From: Saccharomycopsis fibuligera x Saccharomycopsis cf. fibuligera
Taxonomy: Eukaryota > Ascomycota > Saccharomycetes > Ascoideales > Saccharomycopsidaceae
Assembly (NCBI GenBank): GCA_001936135.1
Contig: CP012811.1
Coordinates: 1,922,001 to 1,986,000 of the forward strand
Length of the DNA stretch: 64,000 nt
Reading direction: 5' to 3'
This document shows, piece by piece, positions 48,061-58,448 of this stretch. Under the pieces are notes generated by a model, which was not told the origin of the DNA, made no database searches, and worked only from the letters and a program-made list of their open reading frames with translations. The position numbers and the translations under genes are program-made. Every line of letters starts with the position of its first letter. Position 1 is the stretch's first letter.

Positions 48061-50418
48061 TTAATTACCACTGTTTTCAAATATAGTGGTTTCAGTTTTC
48101 ACATCACCACTATTCAATTCCAAATCATTGACATTTTTGCTGATTTTTTCAATTTTTTTATCTTTATTATCAGCTTCCGTTGCATTCTCTAATGATGATA
48201 ATTGCTGCTGATTCAGTTGTAGATTTTCAAACTGTTGTTTCTTTTTGTGTTCCTGAACATAACTTTCCAACCTTTTCCAATTTTCTTTCTTGATTTTATC
48301 TCTTTTTTCGTTATCTTTCAATGACTGGTGATATAACATTGTACACTGATCATATAGTATAGGATTACTTTCCATGAAAATTTTCAAAGCATTGTAAGCT
48401 AATGAAGTAATAGTTCTGTTCCAATTGTTGGTGTTGCTGCCATAACCGTAATCATATCCATTATCTAAATAGCTGCTATTATTACTCAATGAGCTGCCGC
48501 TCATTTGATTATTGTCATTATCATCATTATGGGAATGTACTGCTCCAAGTTGAGAAATTTCATACAATGCAGGGAACACAATAGGCAAAATAGTCTCTGC
48601 ATTCTCTGTTACCAAACTTAAAAATGATTCGTTGTTCCAAAAACACAAGACCTTTTCAGAAATTTGAAAATGTGGTGAAGTTATACATTTTGATAATTGA
48701 ACAATTAATGGAATTTGAATTTTTTGAAATTCCGATGGCTCAATAACTTCAAATATATCTTCTACTTCGTTCAAAAACATAATTTCTTTTGGAGAATTAA
48801 CCTTTGGCCAGAATCTTAACAACCCCATAATCACTTCTTCGGTTAAAAGAGCATCTTTTTCCAAGAACTGAACCACACAATAAGCCAATTGTGGATGGTA
48901 CAATGACAAGGATTTTACTTTATGCAAAGGAATCAACACCCTGCAAAGGAAAATTTTGTGTTCCTCTTTTAAAGGTAATGCAAAACCATTAATAATTGAT
49001 CCCAAAATTTCCAACAATTCACCAATACCATTAAATCTTTCAGTTTCGTAAACAAATTGAAGAAAAACATTATTAATAGATCTTCTAATAAATGATCTTA
49101 AGGACAAAAATTTACCATAAATTCTATGCAATGTGGTCTTTAAACAATCTCTTTCTCTTGGATCTTCTGAATCAAATAGTTCCAACAATCTAAGAATAAA
49201 TTCATGATCAATGTATTGCTTAGCCATTTGATGATTGAAATCGGAACTTTCAACAAATCTCAAAAAGAATTCATAAACCACTTGCATATGTGGCCAGGCA
49301 ATCTCACTTACCGGCTCATCTTCATCAGGATCATAAATATCACCCACAGGATTGACAGGTGGTGGAATTGGTCTGAACAAGTTTTTCTTGAACATTTCCA
49401 CCACGCTTTTATACATTTCATCAGTGTAAGTGAATCTGTTGGAAGAAACAAATTCGATCAATTCTTGCAAAGTGAGACGTTTTAATTCTTTACCTTTTAA
49501 GTCATCACTAGGATCATTGAAATCAAAAATGATATTACACTGTTTAATTTTTTTTAAAAACAATTCAATCTGTTGTTCAGGAAGAACTTCATCAAAGGAA
49601 GGTAATTTTTCAAACGTTTGTCTTTGAGAGTTTGGTTCAACTCTAGAAGATGAATGTCTTTTGGGGGTTTTGATCAAATCAATGTCATTATCAATCTTTG
49701 TTGGGGTCGGTAATCGCTCAAAAGAATGAGATGATCTTGGTATCGTCATATCTTCATCGTCTTTATCCATGACGCTTGAACCGGATGTAGCGGATGTAAA
49801 TTGATGACTGCCAGCAGCGTTATTGGTACTATTAGAGGAGATACCACTATTGCTATTGTTATTATTAGAGGTATTAGAGGTATTAGCAAAAGTTATGGAA
49901 GTTGGAGATTGAACGTTATTGGACAACAAGCTATTACTGGATAGTAAATTGTTTTTATCAGTTGGTTCAGCAGGAGGAGCGCTAATATTCAACTGAGGTA
50001 CTTTCGGATTAGGGCTGCTGGTAATAGCATTAATATTGCTAGTGTTGGTGTCAATATTGGTGGAAGTGCTATTGTTGTTATTGTTCTCGATTTGGCTATT
50101 GTTGTTTGTATTGGTACCGCCAACACTGTTGTCCACAGAGATAGGGGTGGTGTTTGCAGTGCTGGTGCTGGGGTTATTAGCATTTGAGCTCAAAGAAGCA
50201 TCATCGGGGTCTGGACTTGATTTTTTTTTAGTACTGGATTCAAATGTTTCAACTGAGCTATTGTTGGAGTCTCTAAGATCTTTATCTTTTATTTTCTTAT
50301 CTTTGGAAACGTGTTTACTTCCGGAACGTTTCAATCCGGAAGATGAAGAGGAGGACGAAGAGTCTTTGTCTTTATTCTTTGTTTTGTTTTTAAATCTATC
50401 TTTAAATTTGCCCATCAT
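48061..50418 (-). CDS. RTS1: PP2A regulatory subunit B56/B' (Rts1)
   Basis: A 785-residue B' regulatory subunit of protein phosphatase 2A. The N-terminal 270 residues are low-complexity (Lys/Ser, then Asn/Ser/Thr-rich). The B56 alpha-solenoid runs from about 272 ([19 protein letters not shown]) to about 680. It includes the highly conserved [59 protein letters not shown] and [42 protein letters not shown]. Rts1 directs PP2A in the stress response, septins, the spindle checkpoint and centromeric cohesin protection. The C-terminus is a charged coiled stretch. The frame begins with two ATGs (MMGKFKDRF); either could be used. Confidence 0.95.
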   Translation of the reverse strand: MMGKFKDRFKNKTKNKDKDSSSSSSSSGLKRSGSKHVSKDKKIKDKDLRDSNNSSVETFESSTKKKSSPDPDDASLSSNANNPSTSTANTTPISVDNSVGGTNTNNNSQIENNNNNSTSTNIDTNTSNINAITSSPNPKVPQLNISAPPAEPTDKNNLLSSNSLLSNNVQSPTSITFANTSNTSNNNNSNSGISSNSTNNAAGSHQFTSATSGSSVMDKDDEDMTIPRSSHSFERLPTPTKIDNDIDLIKTPKRHSSSRVEPNSQRQTFEKLPSFDEVLPEQQIELFLKKIKQCNIIFDFNDPSDDLKGKELKRLTLQELIEFVSSNRFTYTDEMYKSVVEMFKKNLFRPIPPPVNPVGDIYDPDEDEPVSEIAWPHMQVVYEFFLRFVESSDFNHQMAKQYIDHEFILRLLELFDSEDPRERDCLKTTLHRIYGKFLSLRSFIRRSINNVFLQFVYETERFNGIGELLEILGSIINGFALPLKEEHKIFLCRVLIPLHKVKSLSLYHPQLAYCVVQFLEKDALLTEEVIMGLLRFWPKVNSPKEIMFLNEVEDIFEVIEPSEFQKIQIPLIVQLSKCITSPHFQISEKVLCFWNNESFLSLVTENAETILPIVFPALYEISQLGAVHSHNDDNDNNQMSGSSLSNNSSYLDNGYDYGYGSNTNNWNRTITSLAYNALKIFMESNPILYDQCTMLYHQSLKDNEKRDKIKKENWKRLESYVQEHKKKQQFENLQLNQQQLSSLENATEADNKDKKIEKISKNVNDLELNSGDVKTETTIFENSGN

Positions 50419-50995
50419 CTTTGCGGAATAAAAATGGAAGTAGTTATCTGGTGGAACTAGAGTTTGTTGTGAGACGAATTGAGCAGTGCTCTAGTTATCT
50501 TGGTGACAAAGTTCGTGAATAAGACAGGGGAAAAAGCGGTATTGGTAAAAGAGGATTGATGGCAAAAGCAGTAAGTCAAGCACGGTGAGCAATGTGCAAT
50601 AAACTTGATTGATGAAGGAATCGATAATAAAGGATAAAGTCAAAGATTGATTGGATTGAAACAGCAACCGTAACAGTAACAATTTCTGGCGCTTCAAAGT
50701 AGAACAAATAGCAGAAACAGAAACGAAAACAGAAACAGAAGTAGAAGACAGAAAACAGAAAATAAAAACAAACGGGAAAGAGGGCTGGCTGACCAATCAG
50801 ACCGATCAGCGACACAACAGGCAAAAAAAGAAAAAGAGAAACGTAAATAGGGAAACCCAGTGCACGGTACGATAGAGTGGGACAACAACAAGTGAGGATT
50901 GTGCTATGACAGTGTGGTCGTACTAGTAGCGGTTGGTTGATTCCAAGAGAAGTAATGGTTGTTGGTATTTAGTATAATATACCAATGTAATAAAA

Positions 50996-51020
50996 TATAA
51001 TATAATATAATATAATATAA
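50996..51020. repeat. (TATAA)5 microsatellite
   Basis: Five perfect pentanucleotide units, about 580 bp upstream of RTS1. Confidence 0.9.
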
Positions 51021-51127
51021 TACGTAGGTGGCAGCCGAGAGGAATTAACGTCCAACTGTTCTTTATTTCGCTTTCTTCTGTTGTCTTACAACTGCACTAA
51101 CAACAATAGTTAATAGCCAGCAACGCG

Positions 51128-51153
51128 GTGCCGCAGTATGTGTGCGGCACGTG
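51128..51153. promoter_or_regulatory. GC-rich dyad with overlapping CACGTG
   Basis: GTGCCGCA (51128-51135) and TGCGGCAC (51143-51150) are perfect inverted repeats around a 7-base loop. CACGTG overlaps the right arm (51148-51153). The CCG...CGG triplets could bind a zinc-cluster factor. Its target, probably RTS1 about 710 bp away, is uncertain. Confidence 0.4.
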
Positions 51154-51836
51154 TTATCTCATGTGATATGCTTATGTCACTTGTGAGTAAAGACACACAG
51201 GGAATACGGGTGCTTAGCGTACTGACAAACAGCAAACAGCTGTGCCATAAGGAGACCCTTTAGAGCTCTATGAGTTGATTTTCATTTCTGTACAAAATAG
51301 AGTTATTCCACAATTTTAGTTTAAAAACCGCGATTTGACTCATAAATAAACAAAAGCGATGTATTTCTTGAGGGTACAAAATAAAATAAAAAGTAAAAAA
51401 TAAATTACTATCCAGAGTAATTCACCACACAAAATAAAAAAAACAGAAATGCAATCTATATCAACGAAGAAGGAAAAGAAAGAAGCATTAAAAAAACCCA
51501 CACCGTGCTTGCATATGAGTAATAGTAACTGTGAGTATACAAGCAAAAAGGAAATAAACAAAAAAAAGAAAAAAAAGTAAGTAAATAAGTAAGTAAGGAA
51601 GTAGGTAAGTTGATTGAACGAGCGATATGAGTGTTTTCGGAATATATAGGAAGTCATATTTCTGTCCAACAAATGTATATCAAAAAACATCAAGACAACA
51701 TCACAAGGGGATAAAATGAAATGAAAAACCAGTATAATGAAAAAAGCTGTAAAAATATTAACGGAGCACAAATATAAATAACAAACACAACCAGTACTAG
51801 AAAAAACGCTTTTAAACCATATAAACTGTAAATTGC

Positions 51837-51864
51837 AAAAAAAAAAAAAAAAAAAAAAAAAAAA
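51837..51864. repeat. A28 homopolymer
   Basis: Twenty-eight consecutive A just past the stop codon of the large unknown minus-strand gene. The length may vary. Confidence 0.9.
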
Positions 51865-51918
51865 CAGATGAGCAGAAGAAAATGAAATGAAAAAAAAAAG
51901 TCCTATGATTTTGCCATT

Positions 51919-54900
51919 CTATTTCTTTGAAAGTTTTTCTATAATACTGAAAAACTTTTCCGCTTCTTGATACTTCTCCGCCGAAGTCAAACTAGATCTA
52001 GAAAACCTGTTACCAGACGCTGGTGCGGCTTTATCACCACTATTAAGAGTGGTACTATAATTGTCATTAGTGTAACTTAAATTGTCTTTCCCACTCTGGT
52101 TCCCATTATGACCGTTATTAACATTAATGATATCATTGCTAGTAACATTGTCTTCCCGTCTACCATCAATGAGCTTGCTTTTTTCAGTTACATTCATATC
52201 ATTAACTGTCCCAGCAAAATCAAAAACGTTTCCATTTTCTAAACCATCAATTTGATTCTCCGGAATTTGATCGCTGATTACAATCGTATCATTAGTAGAT
52301 TTTGACCGAAGATGATGTTGTGATGGAGGCCAATTATTGCCGTCATTGTCATTTGTCATGCCATCACGTTTCATTGGACTGCTGCTGAAAGATGGAGATC
52401 TCTGATGGATTCCAGCAGAAATTTTATGACCATTATTATGACCCTGATTATAACTATTATGACTTTGATCTTGATAGTTTTGATGACCGCCATGGTCAGT
52501 TATTGCTATTGGTGCTTTAGGATCAATACTTTCCTCAATATTATTTAATTGAGGTTTATTTGGTGATGTTGCTTTTGATGCAAAACTATCTTTAAAACCA
52601 AAATCAATAACGCCGCTACCATTAGCGTTGCCAATGACATTGCCATTGCCACTTGTTTCAAAAGCAAATTTTTCAAATCGGGAAACTAAATTAGGATCAG
52701 GACTACAGTTGCCGGGGCCCAATTTGTAGCTTTTTTGCCTTGACAAAAATTGCTTAGTCCTGCTAGCAATTGAAGAAGACTTTGTACTGATGCTTCCAAA
52801 ATTGCTAAGCTGTCTTCCGGTACTTATACTTCCGCCATTATGCGAATTAGCATATCCATCCGGGGTTTTATTGGTATTATTGCCGATAAACGGAATTTTA
52901 GGGAAGCCACTAGCAAAGCTCTTTTGATGATTGATGCCATTGCCACCGCCATCGCCATTATTAGCGTTTCCAGCAGCCGCATCAGCAGCAATTATATTGC
53001 CATTGCTACGCTTTGACAGCAAGCTTATATCAACAAACTCATTCTCGTCATCAGAAACTTGAAACATATCAAAATCCAATCCCTCCAAGTTTCCTTGATT
53101 GTTTTCAACTGAAATTTCTTTATCAAATATAGTATCGTTTTCGGATGCATTTCCAAAATGCAGCACCACCGACATTCCCCTGTTGTTATATTTACTACCA
53201 AATTGATTCTTGCTAAAATCTGGAGCATTGCTTAGTCCATTGGGAGCCGAAGTGACTGATTTTTTGGAAGCTGAATTGCTTTTATAATTCAGATGCAAAT
53301 ACTCGGTGATTATTCTCAACTCTTGCTCATTGATGTTGATGTTATTGCTTTGGAAGAACATAAAAATCAAATAAAATAAGTCATTGCCAAGAAAGATAAT
53401 TAGGAATTTTTGCAAGTTTTTCAAATTTTGAAATTTCAAAAAAAAGTCATTGATAGTGCTGGCTTTAACTAAATCATCGTGGCATGATTTGTGGAAATCA
53501 TCGTCTAAACTAGCGCTATGCCTTACTCCATTTGAAGGAAGTTCGGAAACGGAAGATTTACCGTTGCTTAGTTTCCCAAAATCAGAAGACGAAGAATTGA
53601 TAGTAGTGCTTTCCAGCTTTCTAGAGTTGCCGGTATTGCTAGTTTTCCTTTCAGCCCCAAAATCAAGCTTTCTAGTCTTCAAGTGATTGCCAAATTTTCT
53701 AATGGAGTTTCTGGAATAAAGTACGTCATTTTGGCAAGTGGTACTAAAACTTGTGTCTTCACTTTGTTGTTGGTCATCTTCTTCATGCTCATTTTCCGCA
53801 TTTGAGTGCTCTGTAATTAAGTTGAAATAAATTTGAATAATAAGGGTTTTTACGGCACTTGGGACAAACGGATTCTTGCAGCATTTCATCAAACAATTAT
53901 AGCAATTATTGGCCAACACCAACTTGACATTTCTTTCGTTAAATTCCTTTGGATAATTTTTCTGAAGAAATCCAACTCCATCAACTTTGCACGCTAAGAT
54001 TGCAAGTAGCTCATCTAGTGGCTTGTCTGGAGGTTCTAATATAGAATGCTTTTGCGACTCTTGCCTACTTATTTTTGGCCGGTTTTTAACCAGCTTACTC
54101 TCATTATTGAAGTGCAATGACTCAGCATTGATTGCCAAAGTGTTTTTCATATTCTTTTCGCCGAGCTTAGTATCTTTTTTAGGGCTGGTCGTGGCAGTTC
54201 CTGTTGCTCCTCCTGCCCCGCCTCTCTGATGGTTATACTTGTTGTACAAGTTTGAAAAAGAAACTTTAGGACTTAAACCTAGCATTTTAAAAGGGCTATG
54301 AGAAAGTTTTGTGGTGCTTTCTTTCCGTTGAATACTTCGCGGAGACGAATATGATGAGCCATGAAGATCAGTGTTTGCCGTGAATGAATGGTTTGCAGTA
54401 TCATTGCGCGGTGGCGTCTTAGTGTTAATTCTTTCATTAAAACTTGCTAACGTGCTAGTATTGCTAGGTCTTCTTCCAGAAGACATATTGACTTTTGTGT
54501 GAATGTTTCGCAAAATGCCTGTAGATTTGGACTTTCTGAGCGGTCTAGAATTTCTTGACTGTTCATTGTGAGTATCTGATGTGCCATCAGCAATAGTATC
54601 AATGTTTTTGTTATAGATATTTTTGCTTTTATTTTTGTTGCTTTTAGTCAGTATTGATTCGGCTTCAAGCTCACTTGAAGTATTTAAATATGGTTCGGTG
54701 TTATCTGTAGCGACGCTGCCATTTCTGCTATAATTTTGACTCAGCATGGTCAGTATTATCTCAACATCTTTCAGAAGCCTCGTAGACCGCGAGTTAGAAA
54801 GAACATCGAGCGAAATTGAAGCAGTCAAGTTCTTGAACGGTAATAAAAACTTTTCAAAAAAATCAGATATTTCATCAATAAAGTTAAGTTTTTGAAAAAA

Positions 54901-56652
54901 CTCAAGGGATTTTTCAAACTGGATATTATCAATACTGGGAGTTTTAGGTACATTGACATCAGGATTTGTCTTTTTGTATCTTATTCTATTATTGTGAATT
55001 TCTTGCTTTAATTGGTGGATGTCATTTCGCAAATAATTTTTGAACTTTAGAACGTGATTGACTAACGTTAAAAACACAAATATGTTATCTTGATTCATAT
55101 TAGTGATGTGGCCAATCAAATCTTGGTTTCGCTCTTTGGAATTTGAGTCATGAGCAAGTACACGGTTGTCAGTTAGTTCAAGCTTGATAATTGAGAATGA
55201 TCCGAAAAGCAAAATTTGCAAGATCTTTATTGGCTTGATTGAGTAAATCTCGAATATCGACTTCATGACAGAATTTTCCATGTTTAAAGAATTTTTCTTG
55301 TAATGGTTAATAAAGAAAAACTGATTATAAAATTCGAACGGTAGGGATAGCATAAGACTTCCAATATTTTTGTACAAGTTCACCGATACATCGGTAACAT
55401 TTCTAGCTGGTTCCTGTTTATGAGTGTCTTTGTCTTGTTTTCCACTTTTTGATAGCGAGAACTTTGAGGTAGAAGTGCTTTTATCATTACTGTTGTCGCA
55501 TTTTGATTTTGATTGATATATTGAAAACTTCCGATCCAAGCTGACTAGCTTGGCAAATAGGACCAAGATTATATGTACTTCATTAAAATCGACTTTTTTA
55601 GCCTTGGCGTCGGTCAACAGTAAATCGTAGTCTGTGTTTCCAGTTGAATGTTCTTCATTGAGGTCACTAGACTCTGATCCTCTGGATTTGGGACGGAGCT
55701 CGCTACTCAAGCCATGGATAATAGGTTGCAATCTTGCGGATATGCTGTTTAAACCCGGAGATCTTCCATAATTTATACTGGGACTTCTAGTGCGTGAATC
55801 ATGGTTAGTTGTGTTTAAGCTGTTTTCTAGGTTCAAGTTTGGGCTTGCAGAGGAATTATATCTCTCGTTCTGTATTAGGTCCTTGTGACTATGATGGTGA
55901 TGATTATGACTATTATTATGCATTAGTACCACATCTCCGGTAGTGAAATTAATGCATTTTTTATAGTTGTGGAAAAGGACATAAAGAGTTTTCAAAAGCT
56001 CTATAAGTAGATCTTCATGGATCTGGGTATCAGGATGTTTAAAAAAAAGCCATAGTATGTTTTTTATGTTTGATATGATCAAGTTTGTCAATTTTACCAC
56101 AAAAGTTGCAAAATTTTTGATTTCTAAATAATCGTCGTTTTTCTTGTAAAGTAATAAAAACATCAATCGCACTGGGGCAATCAAGTATTTTAGGTTAATT
56201 CTTTGAAAATCTGGATGGTCCGTATGGTTAATGAAACAGCCTTCTATTAGAATTGTGATATTGAGAAGGATGTAGTATGGGCTCTTTTGTAGACAAAGAT
56301 TAAATTGATTAAATATAGATTTATTGATCAAAAGAGAGTTTGCAATGGCTAAGCAAAGCCGCACAAGCAAGATCTTGATATCAGGATTTCTGGATATGAT
56401 GTAGGCATCAGTAAGATTGTTGACAGCGGCAAAGAGTTTTGAAATAGAAGAGTAGCTGAAGAAGTTTGTGAGGATATCATGGTGTTTGCTAAGGGCGTTC
56501 AAGTAAGCGACCAAATTGGACAACTGGTGCAAATCGGAGGCAGAAGAAATGACATTATTTAGGGATTTGGACAAGATCAAGTCGATAATGGCGTTGAACT
56601 GGGATGCGGAGATGTTGCTTACGATGAAAGACTCTGACTCTTCATTAATCAT
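51919..56652 (-). CDS. Large unrecognised protein with helical repeats and disordered tail
   Basis: A 1577-residue protein whose family I do not recognise. The first 240 residues are rich in Leu, Ile and Asn and look like an armadillo/HEAT-like helical solenoid. A His-rich loop (HNHHHHSHK) follows, then disorder. A second helical block lies at about 430-640, with a coiled part near LRNDIHQLKQEIHNNRIRYKK. A compact conserved-looking block at about 880-935 (DELLAILACKVDGVG, CYNCLMKCCKNPFVPSAVKT) has several Cys. The last 500 residues are Asn/Ser/Gly-rich. The C-terminus ends in a short helix (YQEAEKFFSIIEKLSKK) that may be functional. The layout suggests a cytoskeletal or signalling scaffold (inference only). 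It is divergent from the Rab5-like gene, sharing about 510 bp. Confidence 0.85.
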   Translation of the reverse strand: MINEESESFIVSNISASQFNAIIDLILSKSLNNVISSASDLHQLSNLVAYLNALSKHHDILTNFFSYSSISKLFAAVNNLTDAYIISRNPDIKILLVRLCLAIANSLLINKSIFNQFNLCLQKSPYYILLNITILIEGCFINHTDHPDFQRINLKYLIAPVRLMFLLLYKKNDDYLEIKNFATFVVKLTNLIISNIKNILWLFFKHPDTQIHEDLLIELLKTLYVLFHNYKKCINFTTGDVVLMHNNSHNHHHHSHKDLIQNERYNSSASPNLNLENSLNTTNHDSRTRSPSINYGRSPGLNSISARLQPIIHGLSSELRPKSRGSESSDLNEEHSTGNTDYDLLLTDAKAKKVDFNEVHIILVLFAKLVSLDRKFSIYQSKSKCDNSNDKSTSTSKFSLSKSGKQDKDTHKQEPARNVTDVSVNLYKNIGSLMLSLPFEFYNQFFFINHYKKNSLNMENSVMKSIFEIYSIKPIKILQILLFGSFSIIKLELTDNRVLAHDSNSKERNQDLIGHITNMNQDNIFVFLTLVNHVLKFKNYLRNDIHQLKQEIHNNRIRYKKTNPDVNVPKTPSIDNIQFEKSLEFFQKLNFIDEISDFFEKFLLPFKNLTASISLDVLSNSRSTRLLKDVEIILTMLSQNYSRNGSVATDNTEPYLNTSSELEAESILTKSNKNKSKNIYNKNIDTIADGTSDTHNEQSRNSRPLRKSKSTGILRNIHTKVNMSSGRRPSNTSTLASFNERINTKTPPRNDTANHSFTANTDLHGSSYSSPRSIQRKESTTKLSHSPFKMLGLSPKVSFSNLYNKYNHQRGGAGGATGTATTSPKKDTKLGEKNMKNTLAINAESLHFNNESKLVKNRPKISRQESQKHSILEPPDKPLDELLAILACKVDGVGFLQKNYPKEFNERNVKLVLANNCYNCLMKCCKNPFVPSAVKTLIIQIYFNLITEHSNAENEHEEDDQQQSEDTSFSTTCQNDVLYSRNSIRKFGNHLKTRKLDFGAERKTSNTGNSRKLESTTINSSSSDFGKLSNGKSSVSELPSNGVRHSASLDDDFHKSCHDDLVKASTINDFFLKFQNLKNLQKFLIIFLGNDLFYLIFMFFQSNNININEQELRIITEYLHLNYKSNSASKKSVTSAPNGLSNAPDFSKNQFGSKYNNRGMSVVLHFGNASENDTIFDKEISVENNQGNLEGLDFDMFQVSDDENEFVDISLLSKRSNGNIIAADAAAGNANNGDGGGNGINHQKSFASGFPKIPFIGNNTNKTPDGYANSHNGGSISTGRQLSNFGSISTKSSSIASRTKQFLSRQKSYKLGPGNCSPDPNLVSRFEKFAFETSGNGNVIGNANGSGVIDFGFKDSFASKATSPNKPQLNNIEESIDPKAPIAITDHGGHQNYQDQSHNSYNQGHNNGHKISAGIHQRSPSFSSSPMKRDGMTNDNDGNNWPPSQHHLRSKSTNDTIVISDQIPENQIDGLENGNVFDFAGTVNDMNVTEKSKLIDGRREDNVTSNDIINVNNGHNGNQSGKDNLSYTNDNYSTTLNSGDKAAPASGNRFSRSSLTSAEKYQEAEKFFSIIEKLSKK

Positions 56653-57164
56653 CGCAATACCTTGCTGAACATTGTTATGCTGAGGGAAGCGCTGAAGGGA
56701 AAATTAGGAGAATGGGAGGCGCGAGGAATGGTTGCCGGGCATTGCTTTGTAGTTGGGTAAATCGCTTTGATATTCACTAATGAGCAAATCCACGATACTG
56801 CGCTGTTCTTGCCGCATCGAGGGCGGCGGAGGGGTGCGCGGGGTGAACCACTCGGGAGGGTGTTTAAATATGAGGAGGGTAATAGGTAATTACCCCAGTA
56901 TTATGTAATATATGGTTATGTAGTCTTGTCCGTCAATATACCAATTCATAGGGTCTTTTCAGGAGCCACTCTATTATTACTATTCCCACTCAACAGTATT
57001 ACATAATCTTGTATCGTCACCGCTGCAAAACAATCAAACAATTAGTTAATTACAAGTATCCGAACTGTCCTTTACATGCCTCGTTGCCCCCTCTAGAGAA
57101 CACTACACTCTTGCCACCACCACCACCACTACCACTTACTAACACACCACCATAAATTTACATC
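56653..57164. other. Divergent promoter between the large unknown gene and YPT52
   Basis: 512 bp; a C/A-rich leader with a CCACCA repeat precedes the GTPase ATG. No gene was seen. Confidence 0.6.
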
Positions 57165-57782
57165 ATGGCCCAGGAGCCCGTTTTCGCTCAGTTCAAGTTG
57201 GTGCTTCTCGGTGAGAGCGCCGTTGGCAAGTCCTCCATCGTATACCGCTTCATCAAAGATCAGTTCGATGAGTTTAGAGAATCCACCATTGGCGCTGCCT
57301 TCCTAACCCAGAGCATCCAGCTCGACCCACAGACAACTGTCAAATTTGAGATCTGGGACACTGCTGGTCAGGAAAGATACAAGTCCCTTGCCCCAATGTA
57401 CTACAGAAATGCTAACTGCGCGGTTGTTGTTTACGACATTACTAACGAACTGTCTCTATTGAAGGCCAAATACTGGGTCAACGAGCTCAAAAAATACTCT
57501 CTCAAAAATAAAGACATTGTCATTGCCTTGGTAGGAAATAAAACTGATCTTAGCAGCGAAAGAAAAGTCGACAAAAACGTTGCCTTTGAATACTCCAGAG
57601 AAGAGAACTTACTATTCTTTGAAGTGAGTGCTAAGTCCGGCGAAGGAGTTTACCAGGTGTTTGAGCAGATCGCTCGCAAGTTGCCTATAAACAAAGAGAC
57701 GCCAAACACTCGTGGAAATGCTGTTCCTGCTGTTGATTTAAGCAGAGGTGTCTCTTCTCAAGACTCTTCCTGTCAATGCTGA
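57165..57782 (+). CDS. YPT52: Rab5-family GTPase, closest to Ypt52
   Basis: A 205-residue endosomal Rab. P-loop GESAVGKSS (16-24), switch I with RESTIGAAF, switch [27 protein letters not shown] for guanine specificity and VSAKSGEGV. The C-terminus CQC is the double-prenylation signal. [22 protein letters not shown] and [24 protein letters not shown] follow S. cerevisiae Ypt52 ([22 protein letters not shown]) more closely than Vps21, though the insert seen in Ypt52 after the NKxD motif is absent. It acts in early-endosome and vacuolar traffic through CORVET. Vps21/Ypt53 are the alternative names. The only CTG noted here falls in ITNE-CTG-S, where Rab5 proteins have a polar residue. Confidence 0.88.
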   Translation: MAQEPVFAQFKLVLLGESAVGKSSIVYRFIKDQFDEFRESTIGAAFLTQSIQLDPQTTVKFEIWDTAGQERYKSLAPMYYRNANCAVVVYDITNELSLLKAKYWVNELKKYSLKNKDIVIALVGNKTDLSSERKVDKNVAFEYSREENLLFFEVSAKSGEGVYQVFEQIARKLPINKETPNTRGNAVPAVDLSRGVSSQDSSCQC

Positions 57783-58448
57783 TTTATCGTTGGTTGCTGC
57801 TTGCTCGTCATACAGCCACCATGCCTCATCTTATTGTTATGTTATTATTCGTTCCATTTTAATCTATTTATTTTGTTGTTCTCTTCCAACCATCATCATT
57901 TTTTCACTCAAGATATATAATTTAATCTTCATTTTGTTGTTGCTTTCATACTGACTGTTTTTCTTTCCCCTATGGTTTGAGTTCGGTATTTATTTTGTTT
58001 TGTTCCATATTTTTGTTCTACTTTTGATCTATTTGGCCTCCTTTCCGCTCACTGTTTTTCTCAACATATTGCCTCTTTCTGACTAGTTGTCAACTGAGCA
58101 GCACCAGTGACCTCCCCCCATCTCTGTGTTCCTCATCCTCCATGGGCTGCCGCTTGTATTCCCTCCCTGTAGTTTTGAGCTGTTTTGCCCATCGAGTGCC
58201 GTCCACATGCTTTGTTTCCCTGTGTGACGGGAGCGTTTTAACCCTACCACGTGCTCTTCATTCAAACGGCAGCAAAGGACGGCAGCCGCCATTTCAGCGG
58301 GGCATCTGCTGCTGCTACAATGCTTTATTTTTATTTTGACTTTATTTTTATTCTTTTACTTCGTTTGTTTTTGATCATCTTTCCAGCAGCAGCAACGTCT
58401 CAACCGACTGGAACAACAACCTGAACAGCAAGCCAAGTTATCTGTACC
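57783..58448. other. Intergenic region YPT52 to EAF-like gene
   Basis: 666 bp, T-rich at first, then G+C-richer (58090-58300) with a CACGTG at about 58249. No supportable gene; the open frames here overlap on both strands and lack features. Confidence 0.55.

Larger units (their letters stand above)
50419..51918. other. RTS1 upstream region and 3' region of the large unknown gene
   Basis: 1.5 kb. It holds a (TATAA)5 repeat, a GC-rich 8-bp inverted repeat with an adjoining CACGTG at 51128-51153, and an A28 run at 51837-51864. A 143-codon minus-strand frame (51340-51771) is a Phe/Leu-rich translation of A-rich DNA and is not called. Confidence 0.55.

Noticed and set aside
51340-51771. 143-codon hydrophobic minus-strand frame
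   Set aside because: It is a Phe/Leu/Ile translation of A-rich DNA with no family resemblance, between a 3' region and an upstream region.
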